Of a stretch of DNA of 64,000 nucleotides, positions 36,245 through 45,711 are shown piece by piece (position 1 is the first letter of the stretch; each line of letters starts with the position of its first letter). Where the stretch lies: the NCBI RefSeq assembly GCF_005281835.1, contig NZ_RZIS01000001.1, forward strand, positions 538,351-602,350, in the 5' to 3' direction. A program made the position numbers and the translations under genes. The notes under the pieces were generated by a model that saw only the letters and a program-made list of their open reading frames with translations, had not been told where the DNA came from and made no database searches. Source of the DNA: Vibrio profundi. GTDB taxonomy: Bacteria > Pseudomonadota > Gammaproteobacteria > Enterobacterales > Vibrionaceae.

Positions 36245-38560
36245 ATGTGTGCAAAACATACAGCGTGCCGCTCAAACAAAACAAACATGCAGCCAGCGAG
36301 CACTGATAGCTGCTCAAGTCCTAAAATCACTAGCATTAAAGCAGCAGGCGCTACCAGTTGTGGAAGTTCTTCTGACGCTTCTGGCGGGGATAGCTGTTGT
36401 AGTAGTGCTGACGTTGGGGAAGAAGACAGTCCCGGCTTAGCCGAACTTTCGACAGATACGCTTACCCAAAGTTGGCAAGTCAGTGGTATGGACTGCCCTG
36501 CATGTGCTAAAAAAATTGAAAATGCGATTCGTAGTATCGATGGCGTGATTCAAGCTAAAGTTCTGTTTGCGACCGAAAAACTGGTGGTGAACTTTAATGA
36601 CCAAGCACTTTCCGAGTCGATAGAGCAAGTTGCGAAGAAAACTGGTTTCCCGTTATCTTCAACAACATCAAAAGCTAAGGCTCCACAGCCAACTGGCTGG
36701 ATCCCTGTAATTCGTTCCAATCTTCAAATCATTGCCATCTCATCAGCGATGTTAGTGGCAGCATTGATTAAATCTCCTTTCCCTGAAGTCAGTGAAATTT
36801 TATTTACGCTAACGTGCTTACTTGGTTTATATCCAGTTGCGAAAAAAGCCGTTCAGTTAGCGAAATCCGGTACTCCATTTGCCATTGAAACCTTGATGAG
36901 TGTAGCCGCTCTAGGTGCTTTGTATTTAGGCGAAACCATCGAAGCGGCGATGGTATTACTCTTGTTCTTGATCGGCGAAAGGCTGGAAGCATTCGCTTCA
37001 TCTAGAGCGCGTAGCGGCGTTCAAGCATTGATGGCGTTGGTGCCGGAAACGGCAATTAAAATTGTCGATGGTGAGCGTGTAGAGTGCTCTGCTAGCGAGT
37101 TAGCACCGGGTGATGTTATCGAAGTTTCACCAGGCTCACGTTTACCTGCGGATGGTCAACTGATTTCTGTGTCGGCTACTTTTGATGAGAGTGCATTGAC
37201 AGGTGAATCTGTACCGGTTGAGCATACAAAAGGTAATGGCGTGATGGCGGGTGCCGTGGTGGTTGATCAAGTTGTGCAACTGACGATCACCTCAAAGCAA
37301 GGCGAGAACGCGATCGACCGTATTCTGCATTTGATTGAAGAAGCTGAATCTCGTAAAGCGCCATTGGAGCGTTTCTTAGATAAGTTCAGTCGCTGGTACA
37401 CACCGTTAATGATGTTGGTTGCACTACTAGTGATCATTACTCCACCGCTATTGTTTGCTCAACCTTGGGAAACTTGGGTATATCGTGGACTTGCGTTACT
37501 TCTTATTGCTTGCCCTTGTGCACTGGTTATCTCTACTCCAGCAGCCATTACTTCCGGCCTTGCTGCAGCAGCGAGACGAGGCGCCTTGATTAAAGGTGGA
37601 GCGGCGTTAGAGCAGCTTGGAAAAATCGAGACTATCGCGTTTGATAAAACGGGTACTTTGACCAAAGGTAAACCTCAAGTCACGGACATTGAACCGTTAT
37701 CTGGTTGGGATACCAATGAAATGCTACGTGTAGTCGGTGCGATTGAAGTCGGATCAAATCACCCATTGGCTAAATCCTTGGTTGAAAAGATCGAAATGAT
37801 GAATGTCGCGATCCCAGAAGCGCAAGACAAAAAAGCGCTTATCGGTAGTGGCGTTGAAGGCTTAGTCGATGGGGTGAAGTACCAAGTATTAGCGCCATCA
37901 AAAATTGAGTTTGAGTTAGCTTCACAAGTTACTGACTCCATTCTTGCGCTTGAAGGGCAAGGTAAAACTGTAGTTGTTGCGTGTCAGGGCCAGCAGGCTA
38001 TTGGCCTAATTGCTTGGCAGGACACCTTGCGTGAAGATGCCAAACAAGCTGTAGATAGTCTATCTAAGCTAGGTATTAGCGCGATTATGTTAACGGGTGA
38101 TAATCCACGTAGTGCAGCGGCGATCAGCGGCAAGATTGGCATTCAATACAAAGCGAGTTTGCTGCCTAGCGATAAGGTTACTTATGTCGAGGAATTGTCT
38201 CAGCAGTCTCACGTAGCCATGGTTGGTGATGGTATTAACGATGCGCCAGCTATGAAGACCGCGAATGTGGGTATTGCTATGGGCGGCGGTACAGATGTAG
38301 CGTTGGAAACCGCAGACTCAGCATTGACGCATAACCGTCTAACCGAATTACCAGCAATGATTGAACTGTCGCGCGCGACGATGACTAATATTCGCCAAAA
38401 CGTAACCTTGGCGCTTGGCCTGAAAGGAGTGTTCTTAGTCACGAGCCTATTCGGTATTACTGGACTGTGGGTAGCGGTTTTAGCTGACAGTGGTGCAACA
38501 GCATTAGTGACATTGAACGCGTTAAGGCTTTTGAAATTTAAACCTAAAACGACCAAGTAA
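36245..38560 (+). CDS. zntA: Zn(II)/Cd(II)/Pb(II)-exporting P1B-type ATPase
   Basis: A 771-residue heavy-metal pump. The Cys/Ser-rich N-terminus (Cys at 2, 8, 23, 39, 51, 52) precedes one HMA domain with metal pair Cys84/Cys87 (GMDCPACAKK). It then has eight membrane helices, the actuator motif TGES, the CPC transport motif (423-425), the phosphorylation site Asp467 in DKTGTLT, and hinge GDGINDAPA. The CPC and the downstream helix pattern are of the ZntA/CadA branch. An AAGGAG ribosome site precedes ATG 36245. Expression is probably induced by zinc or cadmium through the promoter at 36133. Confidence 0.93.
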   Translation: MCAKHTACRSNKTNMQPASTDSCSSPKITSIKAAGATSCGSSSDASGGDSCCSSADVGEEDSPGLAELSTDTLTQSWQVSGMDCPACAKKIENAIRSIDGVIQAKVLFATEKLVVNFNDQALSESIEQVAKKTGFPLSSTTSKAKAPQPTGWIPVIRSNLQIIAISSAMLVAALIKSPFPEVSEILFTLTCLLGLYPVAKKAVQLAKSGTPFAIETLMSVAALGALYLGETIEAAMVLLLFLIGERLEAFASSRARSGVQALMALVPETAIKIVDGERVECSASELAPGDVIEVSPGSRLPADGQLISVSATFDESALTGESVPVEHTKGNGVMAGAVVVDQVVQLTITSKQGENAIDRILHLIEEAESRKAPLERFLDKFSRWYTPLMMLVALLVIITPPLLFAQPWETWVYRGLALLLIACPCALVISTPAAITSGLAAAARRGALIKGGAALEQLGKIETIAFDKTGTLTKGKPQVTDIEPLSGWDTNEMLRVVGAIEVGSNHPLAKSLVEKIEMMNVAIPEAQDKKALIGSGVEGLVDGVKYQVLAPSKIEFELASQVTDSILALEGQGKTVVVACQGQQAIGLIAWQDTLREDAKQAVDSLSKLGISAIMLTGDNPRSAAAISGKIGIQYKASLLPSDKVTYVEELSQQSHVAMVGDGINDAPAMKTANVGIAMGGGTDVALETADSALTHNRLTELPAMIELSRATMTNIRQNVTLALGLKGVFLVTSLFGITGLWVAVLADSGATALVTLNALRLLKFKPKTTK

Positions 38561-38648
38561 CCTATGCAATATATTGAGGTGACCCGTTTCTCGAAATAAT
38601 GAGTAACTGAAACAATGCTTATCAATATAGTGTGATGTAATTCAAATA

Positions 38649-38684
38649 AACGCTTCAAGTGCACGGTTGCTTGAGGCGTTTTTT
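38649..38684 (+). terminator. Terminator of zntA
   Basis: AACGCTTCAAG pairs with CTTGAGGCGTT (one wobble) followed by T residues, 89 bases after the stop. Confidence 0.82.
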
Positions 38685-38778
38685 GTCTCACTGATATGCA
38701 ACAGAAATGTAAAATGTGCTCGGTTTTGTGATGGCAACCGATTTTTTGTGCAAATTTATGATACACGACATTGTTCAG

Positions 38779-38794
38779 TGTGAGGTTGATCACT
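38779..38794. promoter_or_regulatory. CRP-type binding site upstream of udp
   Basis: TGTGA, six bases, TCACT matches the CRP consensus except for the last base. It lies about 100 bases before the udp start. In E. coli udp is CRP-activated and CytR-repressed, which makes this site plausible. A weaker half-site (TGTGA at 38727) lies upstream. Confidence 0.65.
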
Positions 38795-38894
38795 TCATTG
38801 CGATGTTAGGTTCGATAAAGTGCTCCTGTACCCCACAATTTTACTTTGAGCTTATTTAAGGGCGAAGACCCACTAAGCCAACAAGGAGCAACAT

Positions 38895-39653
38895 ATGTCT
38901 CAAGCTGTTTTTCATTTAGGTATTACTGAAGCTGATCTTAACGGCGCTACGTTAGCGATCATTCCTGGTGATCCTGCTCGCGTACAAAAGATCGCAGAAA
39001 TTATGGAAAACCCAGTGTTCTTAGCAAGTCACCGTGAGTACACACTTTACCGTGCTGAGTTAGATGGTAAGCCTGTTGTTGTTTGTTCTACTGGTATTGG
39101 TGGTCCATCTACATCTATTGCAGTGGAAGAGCTAGCTCAGCTTGGCGTACGCACTTTCCTACGTGTTGGTACAACTGGCGCAATCCAACCTCACGTAAAT
39201 GTTGGTGATATGATTGTTTCGACTGGTTCTGTTCGTCTAGACGGTGCAAGCCTACACTTCGCGCCAATGGAATTCCCGGCGGTTGCGGATTTTGAAGTAG
39301 CAACAGCGATGAAGGCAGCAGTAGAAGAGTCTGGTGCAACAGTTCACACAGGTGTGACTGCTTCAAGCGATACTTTCTACCCAGGTCAAGAGCGTTACGA
39401 TACTTTCTCTGGCCGTGTTGTTAAGCGCTTCCAAGGTTCTATGCAAGAATGGCAAGATATGGGTGTGCTGAACTTTGAAATGGAGTCTGCAACTCTACTG
39501 ACAATGTGTGCAAGTTCTGGTCTAAAAGCAGGTTGTGTAGCTGGCGTTATCATCAACCGTACGCAGAAAGAGATCCCAGATCACGATACGCTAAAAGAAA
39601 CAGAAGCACGTTCAATTAAAGTAGTAGTAGAAGCTGCGCGTAAAATGCTGTAA
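38895..39653 (+). CDS. udp: Uridine phosphorylase
   Basis: A 252-residue cytosolic nucleoside phosphorylase that cleaves uridine with phosphate to uracil and ribose-1-phosphate. Family motifs: [15 protein letters not shown] (phosphate and ribose contacts), [30 protein letters not shown], and the nucleoside-binding Glu in [12 protein letters not shown]. The length equals that of E. coli Udp. AAGGAG precedes ATG 38895. A strongly biased codon usage indicates high expression. It is regulated by CRP, probably with CytR. Confidence 0.95.
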   Translation: MSQAVFHLGITEADLNGATLAIIPGDPARVQKIAEIMENPVFLASHREYTLYRAELDGKPVVVCSTGIGGPSTSIAVEELAQLGVRTFLRVGTTGAIQPHVNVGDMIVSTGSVRLDGASLHFAPMEFPAVADFEVATAMKAAVEESGATVHTGVTASSDTFYPGQERYDTFSGRVVKRFQGSMQEWQDMGVLNFEMESATLLTMCASSGLKAGCVAGVIINRTQKEIPDHDTLKETEARSIKVVVEAARKML

Positions 39654-39676
39654 CTGATTCTTTATAAAGAATAATA

Positions 39677-39707
39677 AAAACGCCCGCATCCATGATGCGG
39701 GCGTTTT
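39677..39707. terminator. Bidirectional terminator between udp and the CARF-nuclease gene
   Basis: AAAACGCCCGCATC pairs with GATGCGGGCGTTTT across three bases, with T-runs on both strands. Confidence 0.93.
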
Positions 39708-39788
39708 GTATTTAGCTTATTGAAAAGGTTTGAAAGCAAGAAGCCAAACTAATACGTTATTAGATAACGAAAGCTTGGCGCACTGTGT

Positions 39789-40949
39789 TTACAGCTCTTC
39801 GTGGCCACCGGCTGCTGTGAACCAGGCTTTTAGGTGCGTCTTAAGATCTTTTAGTTCATCAGGGCCAATTAATGCCAGCCCTAAATCTTCAGCACGAGTA
39901 ATATCGTTATGGCGCAGCGGGCGGAAGCTGACTAGCATTGCGCGTGCTTGTAGGCCACCCAATAAGTCTCTTAAAGACTCAAGCTTATAAAGTGTGTCAT
40001 CACCATCATCACGCATACCTTTTGTCTTACACTCGATGATGTGTAGCTTATTATTCACCACTGAAGCGACATCGAGTTCGTTCCGCACTTCGCGTTCACC
40101 TAGCTGACGATATACTTGCACGTTTAAAGAGCGATCTTGAATGGTTGGTAAGTCGTCTTGGATTTGCTTAACCGTGCTGTGTACTAAAGTCTCCAGCCAT
40201 TCTCCGTTAGAAAAACGACGTGCATCTTCATTCGCAAATGTCAGGATACCGTTTTCATAAGTCGCAATCTGAACTTCAACCAGATCAGAGATAAGCATAT
40301 TGAGTTCGCGGTAACCTTGTTGTTTTTCAGACAGCGCGACATCTAACTTCTGTTCTTTTCGGCAAGTTGTTGCAAGGTAGTTCAAAGTCGCAAGACCAGG
40401 TCCTAATTCTAATGCGTTACTCGCCCAACGCTCTCCGAGGGTATATAACTTTTCATCTAACTGAGGGGATACTTCGTATTCGCTAAACTCTCCACGAGCG
40501 CCAAATACGGTAAGGTAATCAGAGATTGTAATGCGATCTTGAACTTGCGCGTCTTCTTTTTCATTCGGGTATAGCCAGCATAGTTTGTCGCTGTTTGGTT
40601 CAACGACAAAAATTGGCCAATGGTAGGTTCTGAATACTTCGTAGACAGACAACAAACGGTGACGCAGGCCACAGCTTGCGTTGAGTTTTACTTCTTCGCC
40701 ACGGGCTTTTAAGTCTTGTGCTAGAGTTTCAATTGACTGCTTAATCAAGCGAGTGTTTGCCGCTGTAGGGATCTCAAAAAATTCTGTGGTGATATCGCGT
40801 TTCGCGAGTACCGAATGTAAACGTAAGTACATAGTTTCTTGGGTGCTGTCCCCAATGAAGACGATATGAGTACTAATAGTGCGGTTATCCAACAAGGGAG
40901 TCACTAAGCGAATCGGGTCTTGATCGATAATTCCGACATGAACAGCCAT
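39789..40949 (-). CDS. CARF - PD-(D/E)xK nuclease protein (VC1899 / Card1-Can2-like)
   Basis: A 386-residue protein of the DUF1887 family. V. cholerae VC1899 has a crystal structure, and it was later recognised as a relative of the CRISPR type III ancillary nucleases Card1/Can2. Residues 1-150 form a Rossmann-like CARF domain: strand VHVGIID, segment HIVFIG, loop LNASCGLRHR (89-98) where many CARF proteins have an N-x-T-G-G-T-K-like motif. A middle helical linker (about 160-250) follows. The nuclease domain has Glu253, Asp293 (NELDV) and Glu306-Cys-Lys308 (HIIECKTKG), the complete PD-(D/E)xK set. There is no CRISPR or cas gene nearby. It is transcribed alone. Substrate and ligand are unknown. 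Confidence 0.85.
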   Translation of the reverse strand: MAVHVGIIDQDPIRLVTPLLDNRTISTHIVFIGDSTQETMYLRLHSVLAKRDITTEFFEIPTAANTRLIKQSIETLAQDLKARGEEVKLNASCGLRHRLLSVYEVFRTYHWPIFVVEPNSDKLCWLYPNEKEDAQVQDRITISDYLTVFGARGEFSEYEVSPQLDEKLYTLGERWASNALELGPGLATLNYLATTCRKEQKLDVALSEKQQGYRELNMLISDLVEVQIATYENGILTFANEDARRFSNGEWLETLVHSTVKQIQDDLPTIQDRSLNVQVYRQLGEREVRNELDVASVVNNKLHIIECKTKGMRDDGDDTLYKLESLRDLLGGLQARAMLVSFRPLRHNDITRAEDLGLALIGPDELKDLKTHLKAWFTAAGGHEEL

Positions 40950-41035
40950 ATAGTTTCCTTAAAAAACGGCTTACTCAAAAGGGAAGATAAACGGAAAAAC
41001 AGCAAGCCTTAATAACCATATAATGACAGCGCCCA

Positions 41036-41072
41036 CAAAAAACAAGGGCAACTTCCTATAAAAGTCGCCCTT
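41036..41072 (-). terminator. Terminator of the chemoreceptor gene
   Basis: On the minus strand AAGGGCGACTT pairs with AAGTTGCCCTT (one mismatch) followed by GTTTTTTG, directly downstream of the gene ending at 41120. Confidence 0.78.
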
Positions 41073-41119
41073 ATTCAATTATTTGTATTTTCCTGAGTGC
41101 ATATTACTCAGCTTTGTTG

Positions 41120-43111
41120 TTAAAGCTTAAATCGATGTACCAGCTCACCTTGCTGATTTGCAAGGGCAGTTAGGCTTTCGCTCGCACTCGCAATAGAGGA
41201 CATCGCTTGATAGCTCGCATCTGCAATGTGGTTGATGTCTTCAATGTTACGGGCAATATCACCAGAAGTTTCACTTTGCTCAGCCGCGGCTTGAGAAATG
41301 TGAGTACTCATGTGACTGATTTCTAGAATCAACGCTTGGATTTCTTCCATCGCACTATTGGCATTCGATGCTTGTTGTACCGACATGTCCATATCGTTCA
41401 TACAGCTCTCAATCACATTACCCGCCGTCTTAGAGCTCGACTGTAGGTTGCTGATCATGGTTTCAATCTCAGAGGTGGAATGTGTTGTCTTCTGAGCGAG
41501 AACGCGAACCTCGTCTGCTACCACAGCGAAGCCTCGGCCTTGTTCACCCGCACGTGCTGCTTCGATAGCGGCATTCAGTGCAAGTAGGTTGGTTTGTTCT
41601 GCGATACCACGAATTACATCAAGGATTGAGCCAATCTGGCTGCTCATCTGTTGCAGTTCACCCACAGCGACAACCGACTCATTGAGGCGAGTCTCTAGTT
41701 GATTGATGGTACTGATGTTGGTGTTCATGATCTGACGGCCAGATTCAGACGCGGTTTCGACTTGTTGAACCATTTGCAGAGAGCTTTGCGCACTTTGTGC
41801 GACCTCTTGCACCGAATGCGACATTTGCGTCATTGCGGTCGCTACGTTAGCGGTTTGTTCACGTTGAGAACTCAACTGTGATTGGGTCTGATTTGATGTC
41901 TTTTGGTTGTTACTCGCGGTATCGGTGAGATCATCCGACGCGTCGTTAAGCTTAACAAGAATGTTGTGTAGGCTATCGGCGAGTGTATTGATGTGGCCAC
42001 TTACACGGCTGAATTCATTGTTGTATCGGATGTCGATACGCTGTGTCATGTCGCCTTCAGTGAGGCCTTCTAGAGTTGATAGGATTCGAGTAAGTGGTTC
42101 GCGAACGCTATGGGCAATATGGTAACCAATCGCAGCCGCAAACAGCGCCATTACCACACCAATTGTAATCGCGTTAACAAGGCCTTGGTCGTATACATCA
42201 CCGGCTTCCACCAATGAAATGTTTAACTGCTCGCCAGCGGACGTGTTGAATGAATCTAACACGGCCATCGCGTTATCGACCTCTACTGCAAGGTTCGCGA
42301 TATTTACGTAAAGCGCCGCTTTGGCTTGAAGGTAGTTGTTGTGTTTGTCCAATACCCCACCTTTTTGACCAACGTCTTTACTGAACTTCTGTACGGAGTC
42401 ATCAAAGACTTTCTTTAGCGGAGGTAGCTGTGCAGATAGACCACGGTAAGCGTAGTTTAAATGAGTAACCGCTTTTTTGTTTTTGTTTACGGCTTGTTGA
42501 ACAAACTCCATGTCTGAACTGGCCAGAGCGTCAGAAGTGATCATTTCTGCGTCTTTTAGTTTAATGAAGTAGCTTTTTGCCATCACCTTAACGGAAATGC
42601 TCGACTGATCGTCGACGTATTCTTTCATGCCTATGCTTAGCTCTGAGTGTAAGCGTTGGAAATCTCGTGAGGCTTTTTGGACTTGAGCTTGTGCAACGAA
42701 CATCGCTTCATAGTTGTTCATGGCATCAGCGGCTTCAGAGAAGTAGCGCTGTTCCATCTCTTTCAGTTCTGTAATTCGGTCAAGTAACTCTGCGTGGTTT
42801 GTACTTGCAGATTCAAGCTGAGAGAGGGTAGCGGTAAAACGTTCTTGAGAAGCCTTGAATTCATCACGCATGGCTGCCATGCGTTCACTGCTTTGAGTGG
42901 TGAGGAAATCTTTAAAGGATTTATCTGCAGAGAGAAGTTGAACGCTAGTTTGGTTTGAAAGAGAGACCAAGGGGAGTGAAGTATTAGAGACGCTTTCAAA
43001 GTTTTTGTGTATCTGGCTCATGCTATTCATCATGATAGTTATCGTGATGGCGAACATGACGATGATCAGTGTAAATCCTGCGTACATACGCTTAATCACT
43101 GAACCCTTCAT
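41120..43111 (-). CDS. Methyl-accepting chemotaxis protein with HAMP domain
   Basis: A 663-residue transmembrane chemoreceptor. TM1 is at about 10-30 and TM2 at about 312-332 ([16 protein letters not shown] region), enclosing a large mostly helical periplasmic sensor (about 31-310). A HAMP domain ([23 protein letters not shown], about 335-390) leads to the signalling hairpin with the conserved tip [21 protein letters not shown]. The helical sensor resembles HBM-type domains. It lies upstream of the CARF-nuclease on the same strand but is separated from it by a terminator. In V. cholerae an MCP also adjoins VC1899 by my recollection. Confidence 0.91.
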   Translation of the reverse strand: MKGSVIKRMYAGFTLIIVMFAITITIMMNSMSQIHKNFESVSNTSLPLVSLSNQTSVQLLSADKSFKDFLTTQSSERMAAMRDEFKASQERFTATLSQLESASTNHAELLDRITELKEMEQRYFSEAADAMNNYEAMFVAQAQVQKASRDFQRLHSELSIGMKEYVDDQSSISVKVMAKSYFIKLKDAEMITSDALASSDMEFVQQAVNKNKKAVTHLNYAYRGLSAQLPPLKKVFDDSVQKFSKDVGQKGGVLDKHNNYLQAKAALYVNIANLAVEVDNAMAVLDSFNTSAGEQLNISLVEAGDVYDQGLVNAITIGVVMALFAAAIGYHIAHSVREPLTRILSTLEGLTEGDMTQRIDIRYNNEFSRVSGHINTLADSLHNILVKLNDASDDLTDTASNNQKTSNQTQSQLSSQREQTANVATAMTQMSHSVQEVAQSAQSSLQMVQQVETASESGRQIMNTNISTINQLETRLNESVVAVGELQQMSSQIGSILDVIRGIAEQTNLLALNAAIEAARAGEQGRGFAVVADEVRVLAQKTTHSTSEIETMISNLQSSSKTAGNVIESCMNDMDMSVQQASNANSAMEEIQALILEISHMSTHISQAAAEQSETSGDIARNIEDINHIADASYQAMSSIASASESLTALANQQGELVHRFKL

Positions 43112-43341
43112 AGTACTCTCCCTGTAAAATATAGTTTTACTGCGTGTCTTAAGAAATTAACAAAAGTATCAGGATTGTATTGACTTTGTGGTGCACATTT
43201 TATGACGCACTCTGCAAAAATAACTTGGGGGCTAAGCCAGTATGATGTTCATGGGAAGTGAACAGTGTTTTTTATTGAGCTTTTTAGTTGCATAGCGCAT
43301 ACTCTCTACACGCCAAATAATACGTTTCAGTGGAGAAGAAA

Positions 43342-43692
43342 ATGGCTGAAGAAACCATCTTTACTAAGATTATCAACAAAGAAATTCCTACCGACTTGCT
43401 ATACCAAGATGATTTAGTAACGGCTTTTCGTGATATTAACCCGCGTGCGCCAAGTCACATTCTTATCATTCCAAATAAGCTGATCCCTACAACGAATGAC
43501 GTTGAAGCTGAAGATGAAGCAATGATGGGCCGTTTGTTCACTGTTGCAAGAAAGCTTGCGAAAGAAGAAGGCATTGATGAAGACGGATACCGTTTGATTG
43601 TTAACTGTAACTCTCACGGTGGACAAGAGGTGTACCATATTCACATGCATTTAGTTGGTGGCCGTCCTCTAGGGCCAATGGTAATGAGCTAA
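43342..43692 (+). CDS. hinT: HIT-family purine nucleoside phosphoramidase
   Basis: A 116-residue enzyme that hydrolyses adenosine phosphoramidates. The histidine triad HIHMH (99, 101, 103 in [11 protein letters not shown]) is complete. The N-terminal [20 protein letters not shown] is family-typical. I start at ATG 43342, seven or so bases after GGAG; the GTG at 43330 would place that site inside the gene. It heads the cluster hinT - lipoprotein - ycfL - lpoB - thiK-like - ycfP found in E. coli around ycf genes. Confidence 0.93.
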   Translation: MAEETIFTKIINKEIPTDLLYQDDLVTAFRDINPRAPSHILIIPNKLIPTTNDVEAEDEAMMGRLFTVARKLAKEEGIDEDGYRLIVNCNSHGGQEVYHIHMHLVGGRPLGPMVMS

Positions 43693-43831
43693 TTCACCTT
43701 AAATTAAGGTGATTTACGATTGGCTATCCAACTTTTTTATAAGTTCGTTGTCATAAGTGGCAGTTATTTACTGGATAGCCGAGTTTACTTATTTGGATGA
43801 CTCGGAATTATTCAATGCATGGAGAGAGTGG

Positions 43832-45223
43832 GTGAAGCGACAAGTAAGATTAGCTTCCATTGCGATGTTGTCAGCCATAGTGACTGGTTGTGCAAGTATA
43901 TCTGCGGGTAATTTATTCAGTCATTACAGTGCTCAAAATCAAGCTGTGTATCAAGCCGTAAAATCAGGGCAATACAGCGATGCACAACAAGCCCTACCGG
44001 ACTACGCGGCTGGCGATATCTTAGATAATTTTGAAAAAGGCCGTGTGAACTTTTTGGATCAGCAATACCCAGAAAGTAAGTCAGCGCTTGAAGTAGCCGA
44101 TAAAGCAGTCTCGGTTCAGCAAGATAAAGCGGTGATTTCTATTTCAGATAGTGCGACGAGTGTTGGTGCGCTGGCAGTTAACGACAACATTACAGAATAC
44201 ACCCCAGCTGACTACGAGTTAGGTTTTCTACACTTGTATTTAGGTCTGAACTACTTAAAGAAAAATGATTTGGAAGGAGCGGTGATTGAAATGCGCCGCG
44301 CCAATCAGGTTCAAGAAAGAGCAAAGCAAGCGCGTGAACAAGAGTTACGTTCTGCTGAAAAAGACATTCAATCCAAAGGGCTGTCGGCCAATTTAGGAAG
44401 TGTACTTTCTAACTACCCAGATGCGGGTAAAAAGCTGCAAGCGGTACAAAATGCCTACTTGATGTACCTGTCTGGCTTACTGTATGAAGCGCAAAACGAC
44501 CCAAATAGCGCTTATGTCGATTATCGACGTGCGTTAGCGGTTATGCCGGATAATCAGCAAATCGTTGAACGAACGATGGCGGTGGCGAAACGCTTGGGAA
44601 TGCGACAGGATTTATCTAAGCTAGAGAAACGTTACGGTAAGCAAGATGAATCCCTATCGGGTAAAGGCCGCGTGATTGTGTTGCAAGAACAAGGTGTAGT
44701 AGAGGCGATGAATAGCTGGCGCTTAGACTTACCTTTGTATGACAGCAGAGGACAAGGAGCGATTTATTCTTTAGCTCTGCCTTATTATGAAAATAAAGCT
44801 GCGCCAGCGTTTACGCCATTGAGATTAGATGGCAAGGCGTTACCCTCTGATTTATTGACCGATGTAAACATTATGGCAAGTAACGACTTATCGGAGCGTC
44901 TGCCTAGCATAGTGATTAGACAAGCGCTACGCGTATACGCAAAAGATAGGATTCGTAAAGAGACAGCGAACGGTGATGATGTGGGTAACATACTGTTGAA
45001 TGTGTGGAATACACTGACTGAACAGCCTGATACTCGCAGTTGGCAATCGTTACCTGGCAAAGTGTATAGCAGCAGTTATATCGCAGGTACTGGCAAACAC
45101 ACCCTGGAAGCGGGTGAGCAACACTATGAATTTGAAGTGAGAGAGAACCAAACAACCTTGGTTTGGATTTCTCGCCAAGGTCAAAATGCGACCATGTGGC
45201 ATAAACAGCTTGGGAGATTGTAA
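43832..45223 (+). CDS. COG3014-type lipoprotein with TPR-like repeats
   Basis: A 463-residue exported lipoprotein. I start at GTG 43832 with GGAGAGAG immediately upstream; a longer frame from 43757 lacks a ribosome site. The signal ends at the lipobox VTGC (Cys near 20). The N-terminal half has TPR-like helices (YQAVKSGQYSDAQQALPDY; YELGFLHLYLGLNYLKKNDLEGAV; SAYVDYRRALAVMPDNQQIV) and the C-terminal half is beta-rich. Its stop overlaps the ycfL start by one base, so it is co-transcribed with ycfL and likely lpoB. It may help peptidoglycan-synthase activation; this is inference from context. Confidence 0.83.
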   Translation: MKRQVRLASIAMLSAIVTGCASISAGNLFSHYSAQNQAVYQAVKSGQYSDAQQALPDYAAGDILDNFEKGRVNFLDQQYPESKSALEVADKAVSVQQDKAVISISDSATSVGALAVNDNITEYTPADYELGFLHLYLGLNYLKKNDLEGAVIEMRRANQVQERAKQAREQELRSAEKDIQSKGLSANLGSVLSNYPDAGKKLQAVQNAYLMYLSGLLYEAQNDPNSAYVDYRRALAVMPDNQQIVERTMAVAKRLGMRQDLSKLEKRYGKQDESLSGKGRVIVLQEQGVVEAMNSWRLDLPLYDSRGQGAIYSLALPYYENKAAPAFTPLRLDGKALPSDLLTDVNIMASNDLSERLPSIVIRQALRVYAKDRIRKETANGDDVGNILLNVWNTLTEQPDTRSWQSLPGKVYSSSYIAGTGKHTLEAGEQHYEFEVRENQTTLVWISRQGQNATMWHKQLGRL

Positions 45224-45606
45224 TGAAAAAATGGTTATTGGGCTTAGTCGCGATTTTTATGCTTGCGGGCTGTGCGGAAAATACGGCAGGTGTGCGAGTT
45301 GATAGTTTGACGCAAAAGGTGATCTTTGGTGACAAAGTACTGGGCAGCCGATTGCTTATCGACGACATTTCAACGGATCAGGTTGATGGGCATACCCGTG
45401 GCATCGTGCGTTTAAATAGCAACTATAAAGCGAACCAAAATATACTTTACCGCTTCTATTGGTACGATGATGCGGGGCTTGAAGTGAACAATAAGCAAGG
45501 CCCTTGGCGCCAAGCAATTGTCTATGGCTTTGAAAGTATCGCTATTTCTGAAGTATCAGTGAATCCGAAAGGCACTCAATTTAGAGTCCAGATTCGCGAA
45601 GAATAA
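45223..45606 (+). CDS. ycfL: YcfL-family lipoprotein (DUF1425)
   Basis: A 127-residue lipoprotein: signal peptide with LAGC near residue 17, then one beta-rich DUF1425 domain (LLIDDISTDQVDGHTRGIVRL; YRFYWYDDAGLEV). Its ATG overlaps the preceding stop in the sequence TAATG. In E. coli ycfL lies directly before lpoB, as here (105 bases). The family's role is not established to my knowledge. Confidence 0.87.
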   Translation: MKKWLLGLVAIFMLAGCAENTAGVRVDSLTQKVIFGDKVLGSRLLIDDISTDQVDGHTRGIVRLNSNYKANQNILYRFYWYDDAGLEVNNKQGPWRQAIVYGFESIAISEVSVNPKGTQFRVQIREE

Positions 45607-45711
45607 GCGTCAACAATTGAAACGGCGTCGCTTGTTAAGTGCGCCCTAATTTAAGCTAGCTGTGACTTCGAACTGTTTGAGTAAATTCGAGTTACGAAGT
45701 GAGGAAGAAAA

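Noticed and set aside
38727..38742. Second CRP-like site before udp
   Set aside because: Only the TGTGA half fits; the other half (CCGAT) is far from consensus.
38209..38793. 194-codon minus-strand frame across the zntA 3' end
   Set aside because: It is the antisense of zntA and spans its terminator; it has no ribosome site.
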